From: Candidatus Calditenuaceae archaeon | GTDB taxonomy: Archaea > Thermoproteota > Nitrososphaeria_A > Caldarchaeales > Calditenuaceae | Length of the DNA: 45,069 nucleotides | Direction of reading: 5' to 3' | Assembly: GCA_025058055.1 (NCBI GenBank) | Contig: JANXEU010000001.1 | Coordinates: forward strand, 1-45,069 | Shown here: positions 7,614 through 15,957 of the stretch, one piece after another | How the letters are laid out: each line of letters begins with the position of its first letter | Numbering within the stretch: the first letter of the stretch is position 1 | Program-made: the position numbers and the translations under genes | Notes under the pieces: generated by a model | Seen by the model: the letters and a program-made list of their open reading frames with translations, nothing else | What the model was told of the DNA's origin: nothing | The model's database searches: none

Positions 7614-9110
7614 ATGAGCGTTTCCATTCCTCTGCAAAAGGCAGCACCGAACATATGGATGATACCGAAGACGTTCAGACAAGACATGAAGGTACCGGTG
7701 TACGTGTTCGCTTCGGAGAAGCTGCTGGAGAAGATGAGGACTGACCGCACGCTGCTGCAAGGCGTCAATGTAGCAACCCTACAGGGAGTTCAGAAGCACG
7801 TCGCGGTGTTGCCAGACGCACACGAGGGATACGGCTTCCCGATCGGAGGCGTAGCCGCAATGGATGCAACCGAGGGCGTGATCTCACCCGGAGGGGTCGG
7901 TTACGACATCAACTGTGGTGTGAGGTTGATGGTCACAAACCTCACCGAGAAAGAGGTGAGGCCAAGGATGGTTGAGTTGGTTAACTCGGTCTTCAGGCAC
8001 GTCCCCGCAGGCCTCGGATCAAGGAGGAAGGACTTCGTAGTCTCCAGATCTGATCTCGACAGGGTGGCGGTTGAAGGCGCGAGGTACGTGATCGAGAGAT
8101 ACGGCCTCGGGTGGCACGACGACTACAAACACATCGAGGAGGAGGGCAGGTATCCCAGGTACAAGGCCGGCGAAATACCTGACCCCGACCCGGCAGTGGT
8201 CTCGAACGAGGCAAAGCAACGAGGCCTCGACCAAATAGGGACTCTGGGAAGCGGCAACCACTTCTTGGAGATCCAGAAGGTTGAGAGGATATTCGACCCC
8301 GTTGCGGCTAAGAGGATGGGCATACATCAGGAGGGACAGATAACGGTGCTGATCCACTGTGGAAGCAGGGGCTACGGCCATCAAATCTGCAGCGACTACC
8401 TCAAGGTGATGGAGAGGGCGGTAATGAAGTACAACATCAGGTTACCCGACAGAGAGCTGGCTTGTACGCCCACCAACAGTCCAGAGGCCACCATGTACCT
8501 CAAGGCGTTCGGGTGTGCAGTCAACTTCGCGTTCGCAAACAGACAGGCCATAAGTCACTGGATTAGACAGAGCTTCGAGCAGGTCTTTAAGAGGCCGGCG
8601 GAGGAGATGGGTCTGAAGATCGTGTACGACGTCTGCCACAACATCGTCAAGCTCGAGAAGCACAGGATCGACGGCGAGCTGAGGGACGTCTTCGTTCACA
8701 GGAAGGGCGCCACTCGGAGCTTCCCCGGTAACGAGCCGCCGTACACCGACTTCATTCCAGAGACCTACAAGGACATCGGGCAACCGGTCTTCGTGCCGGG
8801 CAGCATGGGGACGGCGAGCTGGGTACTCCTCGGCCAGAGGGGGTCGCTGGACCTTTCGTTCGGAAGCAGCGTCCACGGCGCCGGTAGGCAGATGAGCAGA
8901 GCGGGCGCTAAGAGGGCTTACAAGGGCGATCAGGTCGTAAGGGCTTTAGAGAGCAGGGGGATTTACGTGAAGGGTGACACCATGGACACGATCGTCGAGG
9001 AGGTCCCGGAGGCCTACAAGAACCCTGACGACGTGGTTGAGGTCGCTCACAGCGTCGGAATGAGCACGAAGGTCGCGAGGCTCGTACCGATCGGCGTAGT
9101 GAAGGGATGA
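7614..9110 (+). CDS. rtcB: tRNA-splicing ligase RtcB
   Basis: 498 residues, full length and without an intein, which is common at this locus in other archaea. RtcB joins 2',3'-cyclic phosphate to 5'-OH RNA ends using GTP and Mn2+. It seals split tRNA exons after endonuclease cleavage. Visible are the metal-site segment LPDAHEGYGFPIGG and GVGYDINCGVR (metal-binding Asp/Cys), GSGNHFLE, HCGSRGYGHQ, and SMGTASWVL. Near the C-terminus are HGAGR, carrying the guanylated His, and SRAGAKR. The Archease cofactor gene is not adjacent. It probably heads a short operon with the phosphoesterase that starts 1 base after its stop. Confidence 0.97.
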   Translation: MSVSIPLQKAAPNIWMIPKTFRQDMKVPVYVFASEKLLEKMRTDRTLLQGVNVATLQGVQKHVAVLPDAHEGYGFPIGGVAAMDATEGVISPGGVGYDINCGVRLMVTNLTEKEVRPRMVELVNSVFRHVPAGLGSRRKDFVVSRSDLDRVAVEGARYVIERYGLGWHDDYKHIEEEGRYPRYKAGEIPDPDPAVVSNEAKQRGLDQIGTLGSGNHFLEIQKVERIFDPVAAKRMGIHQEGQITVLIHCGSRGYGHQICSDYLKVMERAVMKYNIRLPDRELACTPTNSPEATMYLKAFGCAVNFAFANRQAISHWIRQSFEQVFKRPAEEMGLKIVYDVCHNIVKLEKHRIDGELRDVFVHRKGATRSFPGNEPPYTDFIPETYKDIGQPVFVPGSMGTASWVLLGQRGSLDLSFGSSVHGAGRQMSRAGAKRAYKGDQVVRALESRGIYVKGDTMDTIVEEVPEAYKNPDDVVEVAHSVGMSTKVARLVPIGVVKG

Positions 9111-9111
9111 G

Positions 9112-9846
9112 TTGAAGAGGCCCTCGAGGAGGAAGCTGATCCTAGCCTCAATCCTCGGGTCTGTCTCGTTCGCAGGTAGCCTCTTCTCGACAGCCTCCAT
9201 AAACTACGAACTCGAGGTGACCAGACTCGACGCAGGACTGGGAAGAAGAATCGCCTTCATGCCGGACATTCACTACCACGCCCTTGGAGAGGAGCACGTG
9301 GAGAGAGCCCTTAAGGCCTTGGAGGGCTTGGACCCCGAAGCGGTAGTGATAGGTGGCGACTTGGTCGATGAGGAGACTCGTGACATCAACGGCCTTGACA
9401 ACCTCTTGAAGGAGATCGACTCGAGCGAGAGAATTGCGGTCCTTGGTAACCACGAGTACTGGAGCGGTTTGGTGGAGGTGGCTGTCAACGCCCTCAGAAG
9501 GCAGGGGTTCGATGTCCTCATGGACGAGTTCCTCAACACTTCTTTCGGGCGCGTCTTCGGATACGACTGGAGGGAGGAAAGGGTCTACCCAGAGATATCG
9601 TTCGACGGTCTGGTCTTCACACATGACCCTAACGCAGCTGACAGCGTGAGGGGGAGGACGCTGGTGATTGCTGGACACACTCACGGCGGGCTTGTCATCG
9701 GAGGGCTAACCGTTCTCACCAACTCGAAGTACAACAGAGGACATTACGCCCTCAAAGGTTCAAGGCTCTACGTGTCAAGAGGATTAGGTCAGATGCTCCA
9801 TCAGGTCAGGATCAACTCTAGGCCTGAGCTCGTCATCATTGAATAG
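9112..9846 (+). CDS. Membrane-anchored calcineurin-like metallophosphoesterase
   Basis: 244 residues, TTG start one base after the rtcB stop. A basic N-terminus (KRPSRRK) and one hydrophobic segment (about 9-27) form a signal anchor, so the catalytic domain should face outside. The metal ligands follow the family order: PDIHYH, GGDLVDEE, GNHEYW and AGHTHGG, as in YaeI/YkuE-type phosphodiesterases that act on phospholipids or UDP-sugars. The order is intact, so activity is expected. The link to RtcB may be only transcriptional convenience. Substrate unknown. Confidence 0.88.
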   Translation: MKRPSRRKLILASILGSVSFAGSLFSTASINYELEVTRLDAGLGRRIAFMPDIHYHALGEEHVERALKALEGLDPEAVVIGGDLVDEETRDINGLDNLLKEIDSSERIAVLGNHEYWSGLVEVAVNALRRQGFDVLMDEFLNTSFGRVFGYDWREERVYPEISFDGLVFTHDPNAADSVRGRTLVIAGHTHGGLVIGGLTVLTNSKYNRGHYALKGSRLYVSRGLGQMLHQVRINSRPELVIIE

Positions 9847-9870
9847 TCACCTCGACCCCCTCTTGTTGAG

Positions 9871-10320
9871 ATGCGAAGGACGCAGCTATCCCTACCTCCT
9901 CGCGTCAAAGTCCTTGAGGCTCTGGGCGCGGTTGCAGGGGACAGAGTGACAGGAATCTCTGAGACCGGCTGTAAGGTCGCCGCCTCCGAGGGCGATAGGG
10001 TTTACACCGTTCGCGTGGACCTCAATACAGGCGAGGTCTTCTCCGACGACAACGGCACAGTCTACAGGAACTACGTCGGCTATCCCGTTATCGCGTTTCT
10101 TATGGTGAGAGGGATTTTGCCATACAACGAGAGGATCGCCAACCCTCTGAAAGGGATCAGGTGGAGGACTCTCAACGAGCGGTTGAGGAGCTACAAGTTA
10201 GTCGAGAGGGAGGTGGCGAATCTGCTCAAGGGCCACGACATAAGCTGGTCTGAAGTGGAGAGGTTCGCGGAGGACGTTCTTTCGAAGTTGGGCGGGTTGC
10301 AGCTTTGGAAGAGACCTTGA
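9871..10320 (+). CDS. Hypothetical protein
   Basis: 149 residues beginning 24 bases after the phosphoesterase. The first ~25 residues are basic. A beta-rich stretch follows (DRVTGISETGCKVAASEGDRVYTVRVDLNTGEVF), then a helical C-terminal half ending LQLWKRP. There are no cysteine ribbons, no membrane span and no recognised catalytic motif. It converges with the long helicase gene, and the two stops are 2 bases apart. I cannot name a family; the codon use matches its neighbours and it appears to be a genuine gene. Confidence 0.6.
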   Translation: MRRTQLSLPPRVKVLEALGAVAGDRVTGISETGCKVAASEGDRVYTVRVDLNTGEVFSDDNGTVYRNYVGYPVIAFLMVRGILPYNERIANPLKGIRWRTLNERLRSYKLVEREVANLLKGHDISWSEVERFAEDVLSKLGGLQLWKRP

Positions 10321-10322
10321 GG

Positions 10323-13300
10323 TCAATCGGTACCCGGTTTAGGTAGCACCATGAGGCTCAGCAGGTAGAGTGAGGTCAGCTCCTGTTTTGCGAGGTTCTC
10401 CAGAGCAGGACTCACGGTGTTGATGGCCCTCTCCCTCCAGCCCTTCCATGACGTCTGGACCTTGACGCTCTTGATCAGCACATCTATCGGCGTCATCGAC
10501 TGTTCTGAGTCCTCCGTCCTGATCGACTCGACGATGTCCCTTAGCGCGTGATCAGGTCCGAAGAGCTTCGACGCATACGGTGACAGATCAACCAGCAAGC
10601 TTTCGCCCTGAAGGCCCGTGAGCTTCGCCCTGAGAGACCTCATCCTGAGTCTGGACAGCGCGGTGTCGAGAGCCATCAAGTCGTAAGCGTAGAGCGTGAA
10701 GCCTTGATCGACCAGCTTCGATATGTATGCCGATGACTCGAGGTAAGCCTCGTCTGGGCCCTCAGGGGTGAAAACACCAACCGGAACCTTGATGGTCTCT
10801 CCATCGAAGACCGCGACTGCGTATAACTCGTACGGTGAGGATGCGGTCCCTGATACGACGGAAGCCTCACCGAAAGGCATCGAGTACACTAAGACGGTCG
10901 CTCGCCTCAAAGCCCTCGACGGTCTCGGCAGGACCAACTCCCTTCCCCTGAACTCGACCCTAATTCTCTCTCTAGCGATGAACCTCTCCAGAATGGCGAT
11001 CGCGTAGTGACGCGCCACCTCCCAATCCATCCCCTTTGCGACCAGAGTCGAGTAGGCCAGCTCGTTGACGCCTTCGAGGAGGGCCTCGTCGAGCTCATCG
11101 GGCTGATAGGTCTCGGTCAGGTCCTTGAGCTTGATCCAGTCCAACCTCTCAATCAGTCCGGCAGAGTCGGGTTCGTGCACGGTCAGGAACTTCCTCTCAC
11201 CCATCACCGCGACGTCGTACTTGATCGTCTCGAAGGGTATGCACAAAGCACGGCGCATCACGAGCTCTATGAACGCAGCCCCCAACCTCGTGAGGTCGGG
11301 CTCAGCCCTAGGATCGAGCTCTACGGTCGTGCCATACGAGTAATCAGAGTAGACTCCGTCAACGACCGCTGGCACCGTAAGCGCCCTTCCATCCCTCACG
11401 ACGATCGTCTTACCTTCGCCGACCACCATAACCCTAGGCCTTCTGCTCCGAACAGTCCAGATCGTTCTGTTGGGGACCTTGACGTACCTGTTGAAGCCGT
11501 CCGGAGGCCTCACCACGCATAGGACGTCGCTGTGAATCAACCCGGACTTAAAGTCCCTCCTCAGGTCAGGAGTAGTTCCCCATCTCTTCGTTAGCGAACG
11601 GTACTCCTCAAGCACGTAAGCCAGAGGCTCGTACCGCCTCATCACGTGTTCGACGAGGTCCTCCACCACAACACCCGTTACCACTCTGCCCTTGACGTCT
11701 GGCTTGACGAACGACGTCACGACGCCATCAGAGGTGTAATCAATGCATCCGATCTGAAACTTCTCAACTAGGTCCGCGTGCGATATCTCCTCTAGAAACC
11801 TCTCGACGTCCTGAGACCTCCGGACCCTCTTTATGCCGTAGGGAGGTGCGAACTCGTAGAAGTTGAGGTTGAGCAGGGCCCTCTTGCCTCGCTCGTTGAG
11901 GTGTAGGCCGTCCCGAAGCCCTAACCTCCCCAGCAACTCCAGCTCCTCTTGGGAAGCGCGAACCGCCCTGTTTGGGTTCGAGAGCCTGATTAGCCCTTTC
12001 ACCAACGTCACGTATTTGTTTCCCGGATGCGCTAGGAGGACCTCCCGTGGAAGCGTGAGCCACCTAAGCAGCACCTCCGGACCCCTTCGCAGCAAGTTGT
12101 AGTCCCAACCAGAGGCTGGAAAGATGACGGTCTCGGTCCTCTCGATCTCCTCCCTCCTCCCCTTCCGCCCCTCTTTCTGGAGGAACTCTCTCAGGCTGTC
12201 GGGTAGCCCCACGTGAACGGTCCTGACAGCGTGACCGATGTCTATGCCCTGAGAGAGCGTCCTCGGTGATATCAGAAGCTTGAGGTTGCCCAGCCTCGCC
12301 CTCTCCTCGATCTCAGCTCTCAAGGACTTCTCCAGTAGGTGATGATGAGACGCCACTAGATCGCCGACCCGCTCCCTGAGAGCCCTCGCGATCTCCTCGG
12401 CCTTGGCGATGCTCTTCGTGAAGACCAACGTTATTCCGTCGTCGCTGGCATACCTCTCAAGCAACTCAATCGGGTTTAACCCCAGGTCCTCAGAGAGCTC
12501 TATGTCTGTTGACCTAGCGACCTCCAAAACCTTGTAAACCGATGACTTGAAGCGGTCGTAATCCTCAAGCGACTCTAAGACGTCGCGTCCCACTCCGGCT
12601 GAAGCAAGAGCATCCCTCGAGGCGCGCAACTTCTCCCATAGGGCCCTCAGGTCCTTTCCAAGCACAACGTAAGTGAAGTTCTTAGGTCTGATGGGCATTC
12701 CATCAACGACCTCCACCCCCTTCTCGGTGATCCGCCTAACGTACTCGGCTAGTTCTGTGGGGTCCTTCAGCATGGCAGTCAATATCGCGAACCTCACCTT
12801 CGGAGACACCTCCTCTTTCACGATCGCCATCATCGCCAGCATGATCGCCAGACTTCTTGGGTTGTAGAAGTCGAGGTCGTCGATCACGAGGACGTCTAGG
12901 TCCTCGAGGAACCCTCTTGTGTAGGGTGGCCTCTCGGTGCCGAACTTCTTCAGCTCGTTCAGGAGGAACGCGGGGTTCGTGATCACGACGTTGCTACTTG
13001 AGATCTCTTCCCTCAACCTCTTTGTCCCCATCGACTTCGAGTAGTCTCTGACCGTCGGTGCGTCGACGATCGCGGCCTTCATCCCAAGGGCCTCGCAATA
13101 CCTCTTGAGCCTCTTGACTTGGTCGTTCGCCAGAGCTAGAGTCGGGTATATCGCCATCGCCTTCAGCCGCTTCTTCGCCACGTAGAGGAACCAAGCTTCC
13201 GTCTTCCCGGAACCCGTTCCAGATCGAAGTATGAGGTTTTTGCCGCTGTTCAGCGCTATCAGGGCCCTCATCTGGTGGAAGTAAAGCTCCTTATCAGCGA

Positions 13301-13382
13301 TCTCGAAACCCCCCGAACCGAGCTCGGGCAAGAGGTCTCGGAACCTGACCTTGACTCGGCTCGGCCGGGAACTTTCGGTCAC
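10323..13382 (-). CDS. Large SF2 DEAD/DEAH-type helicase with long unclassified C-terminus
   Basis: 1019 residues, GTG start; a TATA-like ccttaaatg lies ~33 bases upstream. Helicase core: Walker A GTGSGKT (55-61), motif Ia YPTLALANDQ, motif II DDLD at 168-171 in place of DEAD/DEAH, LTAML (201-205) near motif III, TLVFTKS (motif IV), TLSQGIDIG (375-383, motif V) and QKEGRKGRR (402-410, motif VI). These last motifs place it near Lhr/Hrq1-type DNA helicases. The C-terminal ~550 residues lack the cysteine cluster expected of COG1205/Hrq1. Residues ~850-960 read like an RNase H/DnaQ-like fold (a VFTPEGPDEAYLES segment, then YAYDLMALDTALSRL), but clear exo-I acidic residues are missing. Role in DNA repair or unwinding is inference. 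Confidence 0.8.
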   Translation of the reverse strand: MTESSRPSRVKVRFRDLLPELGSGGFEIADKELYFHQMRALIALNSGKNLILRSGTGSGKTEAWFLYVAKKRLKAMAIYPTLALANDQVKRLKRYCEALGMKAAIVDAPTVRDYSKSMGTKRLREEISSSNVVITNPAFLLNELKKFGTERPPYTRGFLEDLDVLVIDDLDFYNPRSLAIMLAMMAIVKEEVSPKVRFAILTAMLKDPTELAEYVRRITEKGVEVVDGMPIRPKNFTYVVLGKDLRALWEKLRASRDALASAGVGRDVLESLEDYDRFKSSVYKVLEVARSTDIELSEDLGLNPIELLERYASDDGITLVFTKSIAKAEEIARALRERVGDLVASHHHLLEKSLRAEIEERARLGNLKLLISPRTLSQGIDIGHAVRTVHVGLPDSLREFLQKEGRKGRREEIERTETVIFPASGWDYNLLRRGPEVLLRWLTLPREVLLAHPGNKYVTLVKGLIRLSNPNRAVRASQEELELLGRLGLRDGLHLNERGKRALLNLNFYEFAPPYGIKRVRRSQDVERFLEEISHADLVEKFQIGCIDYTSDGVVTSFVKPDVKGRVVTGVVVEDLVEHVMRRYEPLAYVLEEYRSLTKRWGTTPDLRRDFKSGLIHSDVLCVVRPPDGFNRYVKVPNRTIWTVRSRRPRVMVVGEGKTIVVRDGRALTVPAVVDGVYSDYSYGTTVELDPRAEPDLTRLGAAFIELVMRRALCIPFETIKYDVAVMGERKFLTVHEPDSAGLIERLDWIKLKDLTETYQPDELDEALLEGVNELAYSTLVAKGMDWEVARHYAIAILERFIARERIRVEFRGRELVLPRPSRALRRATVLVYSMPFGEASVVSGTASSPYELYAVAVFDGETIKVPVGVFTPEGPDEAYLESSAYISKLVDQGFTLYAYDLMALDTALSRLRMRSLRAKLTGLQGESLLVDLSPYASKLFGPDHALRDIVESIRTEDSEQSMTPIDVLIKSVKVQTSWKGWRERAINTVSPALENLAKQELTSLYLLSLMVLPKPGTD

Positions 13383-13449
13383 TAGCTCGTAGTAGTCGAT
13401 TCCCAGCGACCTTAAATGAGCAGAAGTGTCGGAGAGAGTTATTTCAGGC

Positions 13450-14055
13450 TCACCTCCTCTGAATCATGAGCTCGGCTCTCCTAAGGTCTTCTAGGCTATT
13501 GACCCGCAACATGAACGCCAACTTAGGATCCATCGAACGGAGCGCCCTATAGTTGACGTAGATGACGTTACGCATCTCCCCGATGACAACGTCCATCGAG
13601 TCCGAGTCATGGGAGGCCTGGTAGGCTCTAAGGAACTCTACGGTTCGATAAGCCGAGAAAACGTAGTTCCTCACTCCCTCTGAGGAGGTTGGCACGGCGG
13701 CGTTGAATCGTCTGGTCAAATCGAGCAGGAAAGTAGTGAACTCAACGGTAAGGAGGGGGGCGTCGCAGGGTAGAACGAGCAACCGATCAGCCCGCTTCTC
13801 CGAGAGGACACCGTGAATGATTTTAGGCAGCGCGACGTTGTAGGACATCACCAACCTGCCGAGGTGCTGCTCAACCAGTTCTCTGTAGTCCTCTGCCTCG
13901 GCCTCGTCCGAAACAGATACCATCACTTCTTCAACCTCGTCTGGTATCGATTCGAAGACGTACTGGATCAGAGGCTTTTGGTGCAGTCTGACGAGGCCTC
14001 GCCTAGAACCACCGATCTGACGGAACTCGGTCAGGATCAGGGCCGAAGCGTGCAA
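13450..14055 (-). CDS. MobA-like nucleotidyltransferase
   Basis: 201 residues, TTG start. The N-terminus (ALILTEFRQIGGSRRGLVRL, then KPLIQYV) matches the MobA/NTP-transferase scaffold, where a Gly-rich loop followed by a conserved Lys binds the nucleotide. Here the usual LAGGxSxRMG loop has become LTEFRQIGGSRRG. Later come LLVLPCDAPLLT (the metal-binding DxP-type motif) and an acidic C-terminal half. Family members transfer GMP or CMP to cofactors (molybdopterin, cobinamide, F420 precursors). The altered loop makes the nucleotide uncertain. An AT stretch around 14084 is at promoter distance. Confidence 0.72.
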   Translation of the reverse strand: MHASALILTEFRQIGGSRRGLVRLHQKPLIQYVFESIPDEVEEVMVSVSDEAEAEDYRELVEQHLGRLVMSYNVALPKIIHGVLSEKRADRLLVLPCDAPLLTVEFTTFLLDLTRRFNAAVPTSSEGVRNYVFSAYRTVEFLRAYQASHDSDSMDVVIGEMRNVIYVNYRALRSMDPKLAFMLRVNSLEDLRRAELMIQRR

Positions 14056-14226
14056 CCCACTTAGACCGAACCGGCTCGTGATTAAGACATTTTTTCAAGT
14101 TGTGGCATCGATGACGAATCAGGCAACGGTACGTCGCCATAGGTCAACTACTCAGCGAACCTCGCGTCGATCGGTTTCGACCAGCAGAGGCGCATCGTCC
14201 CTCGGTCAGCGGAGTACTGGAAAGGG

Positions 14227-14299
14227 TGGGGCCGGCCGGACTCGAACCGGCGACCTCCGCCTCGTAAGGGCGGCGTCATAGCCGCTAGACCACGGCCCC
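14227..14299 (-). tRNA. tRNA-Val (UAC anticodon)
   Basis: On the minus strand the full cloverleaf can be folded: acceptor GGGGCCG/CGGCCCC, anticodon arm CCGCC-CTTACGA-GGCGG with anticodon TAC, and T arm with GGTTCGAGTCC. The discriminator is A at 14227. The CCA end is not encoded (the following bases are CCC). No intron is needed to fold it. Confidence 0.95.
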
Positions 14300-14348
14300 C
14301 GTGCGAACTCCTTCCAACGCGTATTTATGTTGAGGCCGACGGTCTCCG

Positions 14349-14356
14349 CTTTATAG
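14349..14356 (+). promoter_or_regulatory. TATA-like box for guaA
   Basis: The sequence ctttatag is centred about 29 bases before the TTG at 14382. Confidence 0.5.
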
Positions 14357-14381
14357 CACGGCCTGCTCGGGTCAATCGGGG

Positions 14382-15926
14382 TTGTCCTCGATTAAGGAGA
14401 AGGTCTTGATCATCGACTACGGAGGTCAGTACACACACCTCATCGCGAGGAGGTGCAGGGAGCTCGGGGCTTACTCCGAGATAGTCGACAACAGCCTCAT
14501 ACACGAATTGAGATTGTCAGAGTATTCGGCGCTGATCCTCTCAGGAGGGCCGAAGTCGGTCTATGAGCTAGGATCGCCCCAGCTCGAGCCACGAATAATC
14601 GAATCCGGAGTTCCAGTCCTAGGAATTTGTTACGGCCACCAACTGATCGCAAATGCCCTCGGAGGAGAGGTGGTGAGGTCGCCGCGGCGCGAGTACGGAA
14701 GGACGCGAGTGATCGTTGAGGAGGAGAGCGTGCTTTTCGCTGGTCTACCGAGAGAGCAGACGGTCTGGATGAGTCACGGAGACGTCGTGGTTACACCACC
14801 GTACGGGTTCAGGGTGGTTGCGAGATCCGAATACGGTCTGATTGCGGCCATGGAGTCGACTGAGAGGCCAGTCTTCACCGTGCAGTTTCACCCCGAGGTG
14901 AGGCACACCGAGCACGGTATGCGAATGCTCGAGAACTTCCTCAGGCGGGGAGCAGGGCTTAGGGAGCGGTGGAGGCCCATGGAGAGGATCTTGGAGATAA
15001 TAGAGGAGGTCCGTAAGTCCGTCCCTGAGACAGAGGAGGTGCTGTTGGGGGTGAGCGGGGGCATCGACTCCCTCACCACCGCAGCTGTCCTTCATCAGGC
15101 GATCGGAGATCGACTTCACACGGTCTTCGTCGACCACGGACTACTGAGGGCCGGTGAGACCGAGGAGGTCATGCGCGTTTTAAAGTCGATGGGTTTAGAG
15201 AACGTCCACTTCGTAGACGCTAGGTCACGTTTCCTTGAGGCCCTGAGAGGCGTTTCGGACCCTGAAGAGAAGAGAAAGGTGATCGGAGCGCTCTTCATAG
15301 AGGTCTTCAAAGAGATCGCCTCAAGGATAGGAAGGGTCAGATACATCGCCCAAGGCACGATTTACCCTGACAGAGTCGAAAGCGGGGCCACGGGAAAGAC
15401 GACCAGCGTCATCAAGTCCCACCACAACGTCGGCGGATTGCCCAGAGAGCTTGGATTGGGTCTGATCGAACCCTTGAGGGACCTCTACAAGGACGAGGTG
15501 CGGGAGGTCGCGAGGGAGCTGGGTCTGCCTGAATGGGTCGTGAGGAGGCACCCCTTTCCGGGGCCTGGGCTTGCGGTGAGGATCATCGGCGAGGTCACTG
15601 AGGAGAAGCTTGAGGTCTGCAGGAAGGCCTCGGCGATCGTTGAGGAGGAGCTGATAAGGTCAGGACTTTACGAGACGGTCTGGCAGGCCTTCGCGGTAGT
15701 GGGCGACGATCGCTGGGTAGGCGTCAAGGGTGACGAGAGGGAGGAGGGGCGGGTGGTGATCGTGCGAATCGTCTCGAGCGAGGACGGCATGACCGCCGAC
15801 TGGGTGAGGCTCGAACACGAAACGCTCGACCGCATCTCGAGGCGCATAACGAACGAGGTGCCGAGTGTGACGATGGTCTGCTACGCCGTCAGCAGCAAGC
15901 CGCCCAGTACCATAGAACCCTGTTGA
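14382..15926 (+). CDS. guaA: GMP synthase (glutamine-hydrolysing), single chain
   Basis: 514 residues. It converts XMP to GMP with ATP and glutamine, the last step of guanine nucleotide synthesis. The class I amidotransferase domain (1-~195) has DYGGQYTHLIARRCRELGAY, GICYGHQL (catalytic Cys) and FHPEVRHTEHG (His/Glu). The ATP pyrophosphatase domain has GVSGGIDSLT, and the C-terminal dimer domain ends near RRITNEVPSVT. Many euryarchaea split this enzyme into two proteins; here it is the fused bacterial-like arrangement. The start is a TTG supported by a TATA-like box 29 bases upstream. Confidence 0.96.
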   Translation: MSSIKEKVLIIDYGGQYTHLIARRCRELGAYSEIVDNSLIHELRLSEYSALILSGGPKSVYELGSPQLEPRIIESGVPVLGICYGHQLIANALGGEVVRSPRREYGRTRVIVEEESVLFAGLPREQTVWMSHGDVVVTPPYGFRVVARSEYGLIAAMESTERPVFTVQFHPEVRHTEHGMRMLENFLRRGAGLRERWRPMERILEIIEEVRKSVPETEEVLLGVSGGIDSLTTAAVLHQAIGDRLHTVFVDHGLLRAGETEEVMRVLKSMGLENVHFVDARSRFLEALRGVSDPEEKRKVIGALFIEVFKEIASRIGRVRYIAQGTIYPDRVESGATGKTTSVIKSHHNVGGLPRELGLGLIEPLRDLYKDEVREVARELGLPEWVVRRHPFPGPGLAVRIIGEVTEEKLEVCRKASAIVEEELIRSGLYETVWQAFAVVGDDRWVGVKGDEREEGRVVIVRIVSSEDGMTADWVRLEHETLDRISRRITNEVPSVTMVCYAVSSKPPSTIEPC

Positions 15927-15927
15927 C

Positions 15928-15936
15928 GAATAAATC
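15928..15936 (+). promoter_or_regulatory. TATA-like box for malate synthase
   Basis: The sequence gaataaatc is centred about 26 bases before the GTG at 15958, so the gene is likely transcribed separately from guaA. Confidence 0.55.
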
Positions 15937-15957
15937 CGAGCAACACGACTCATCGTC

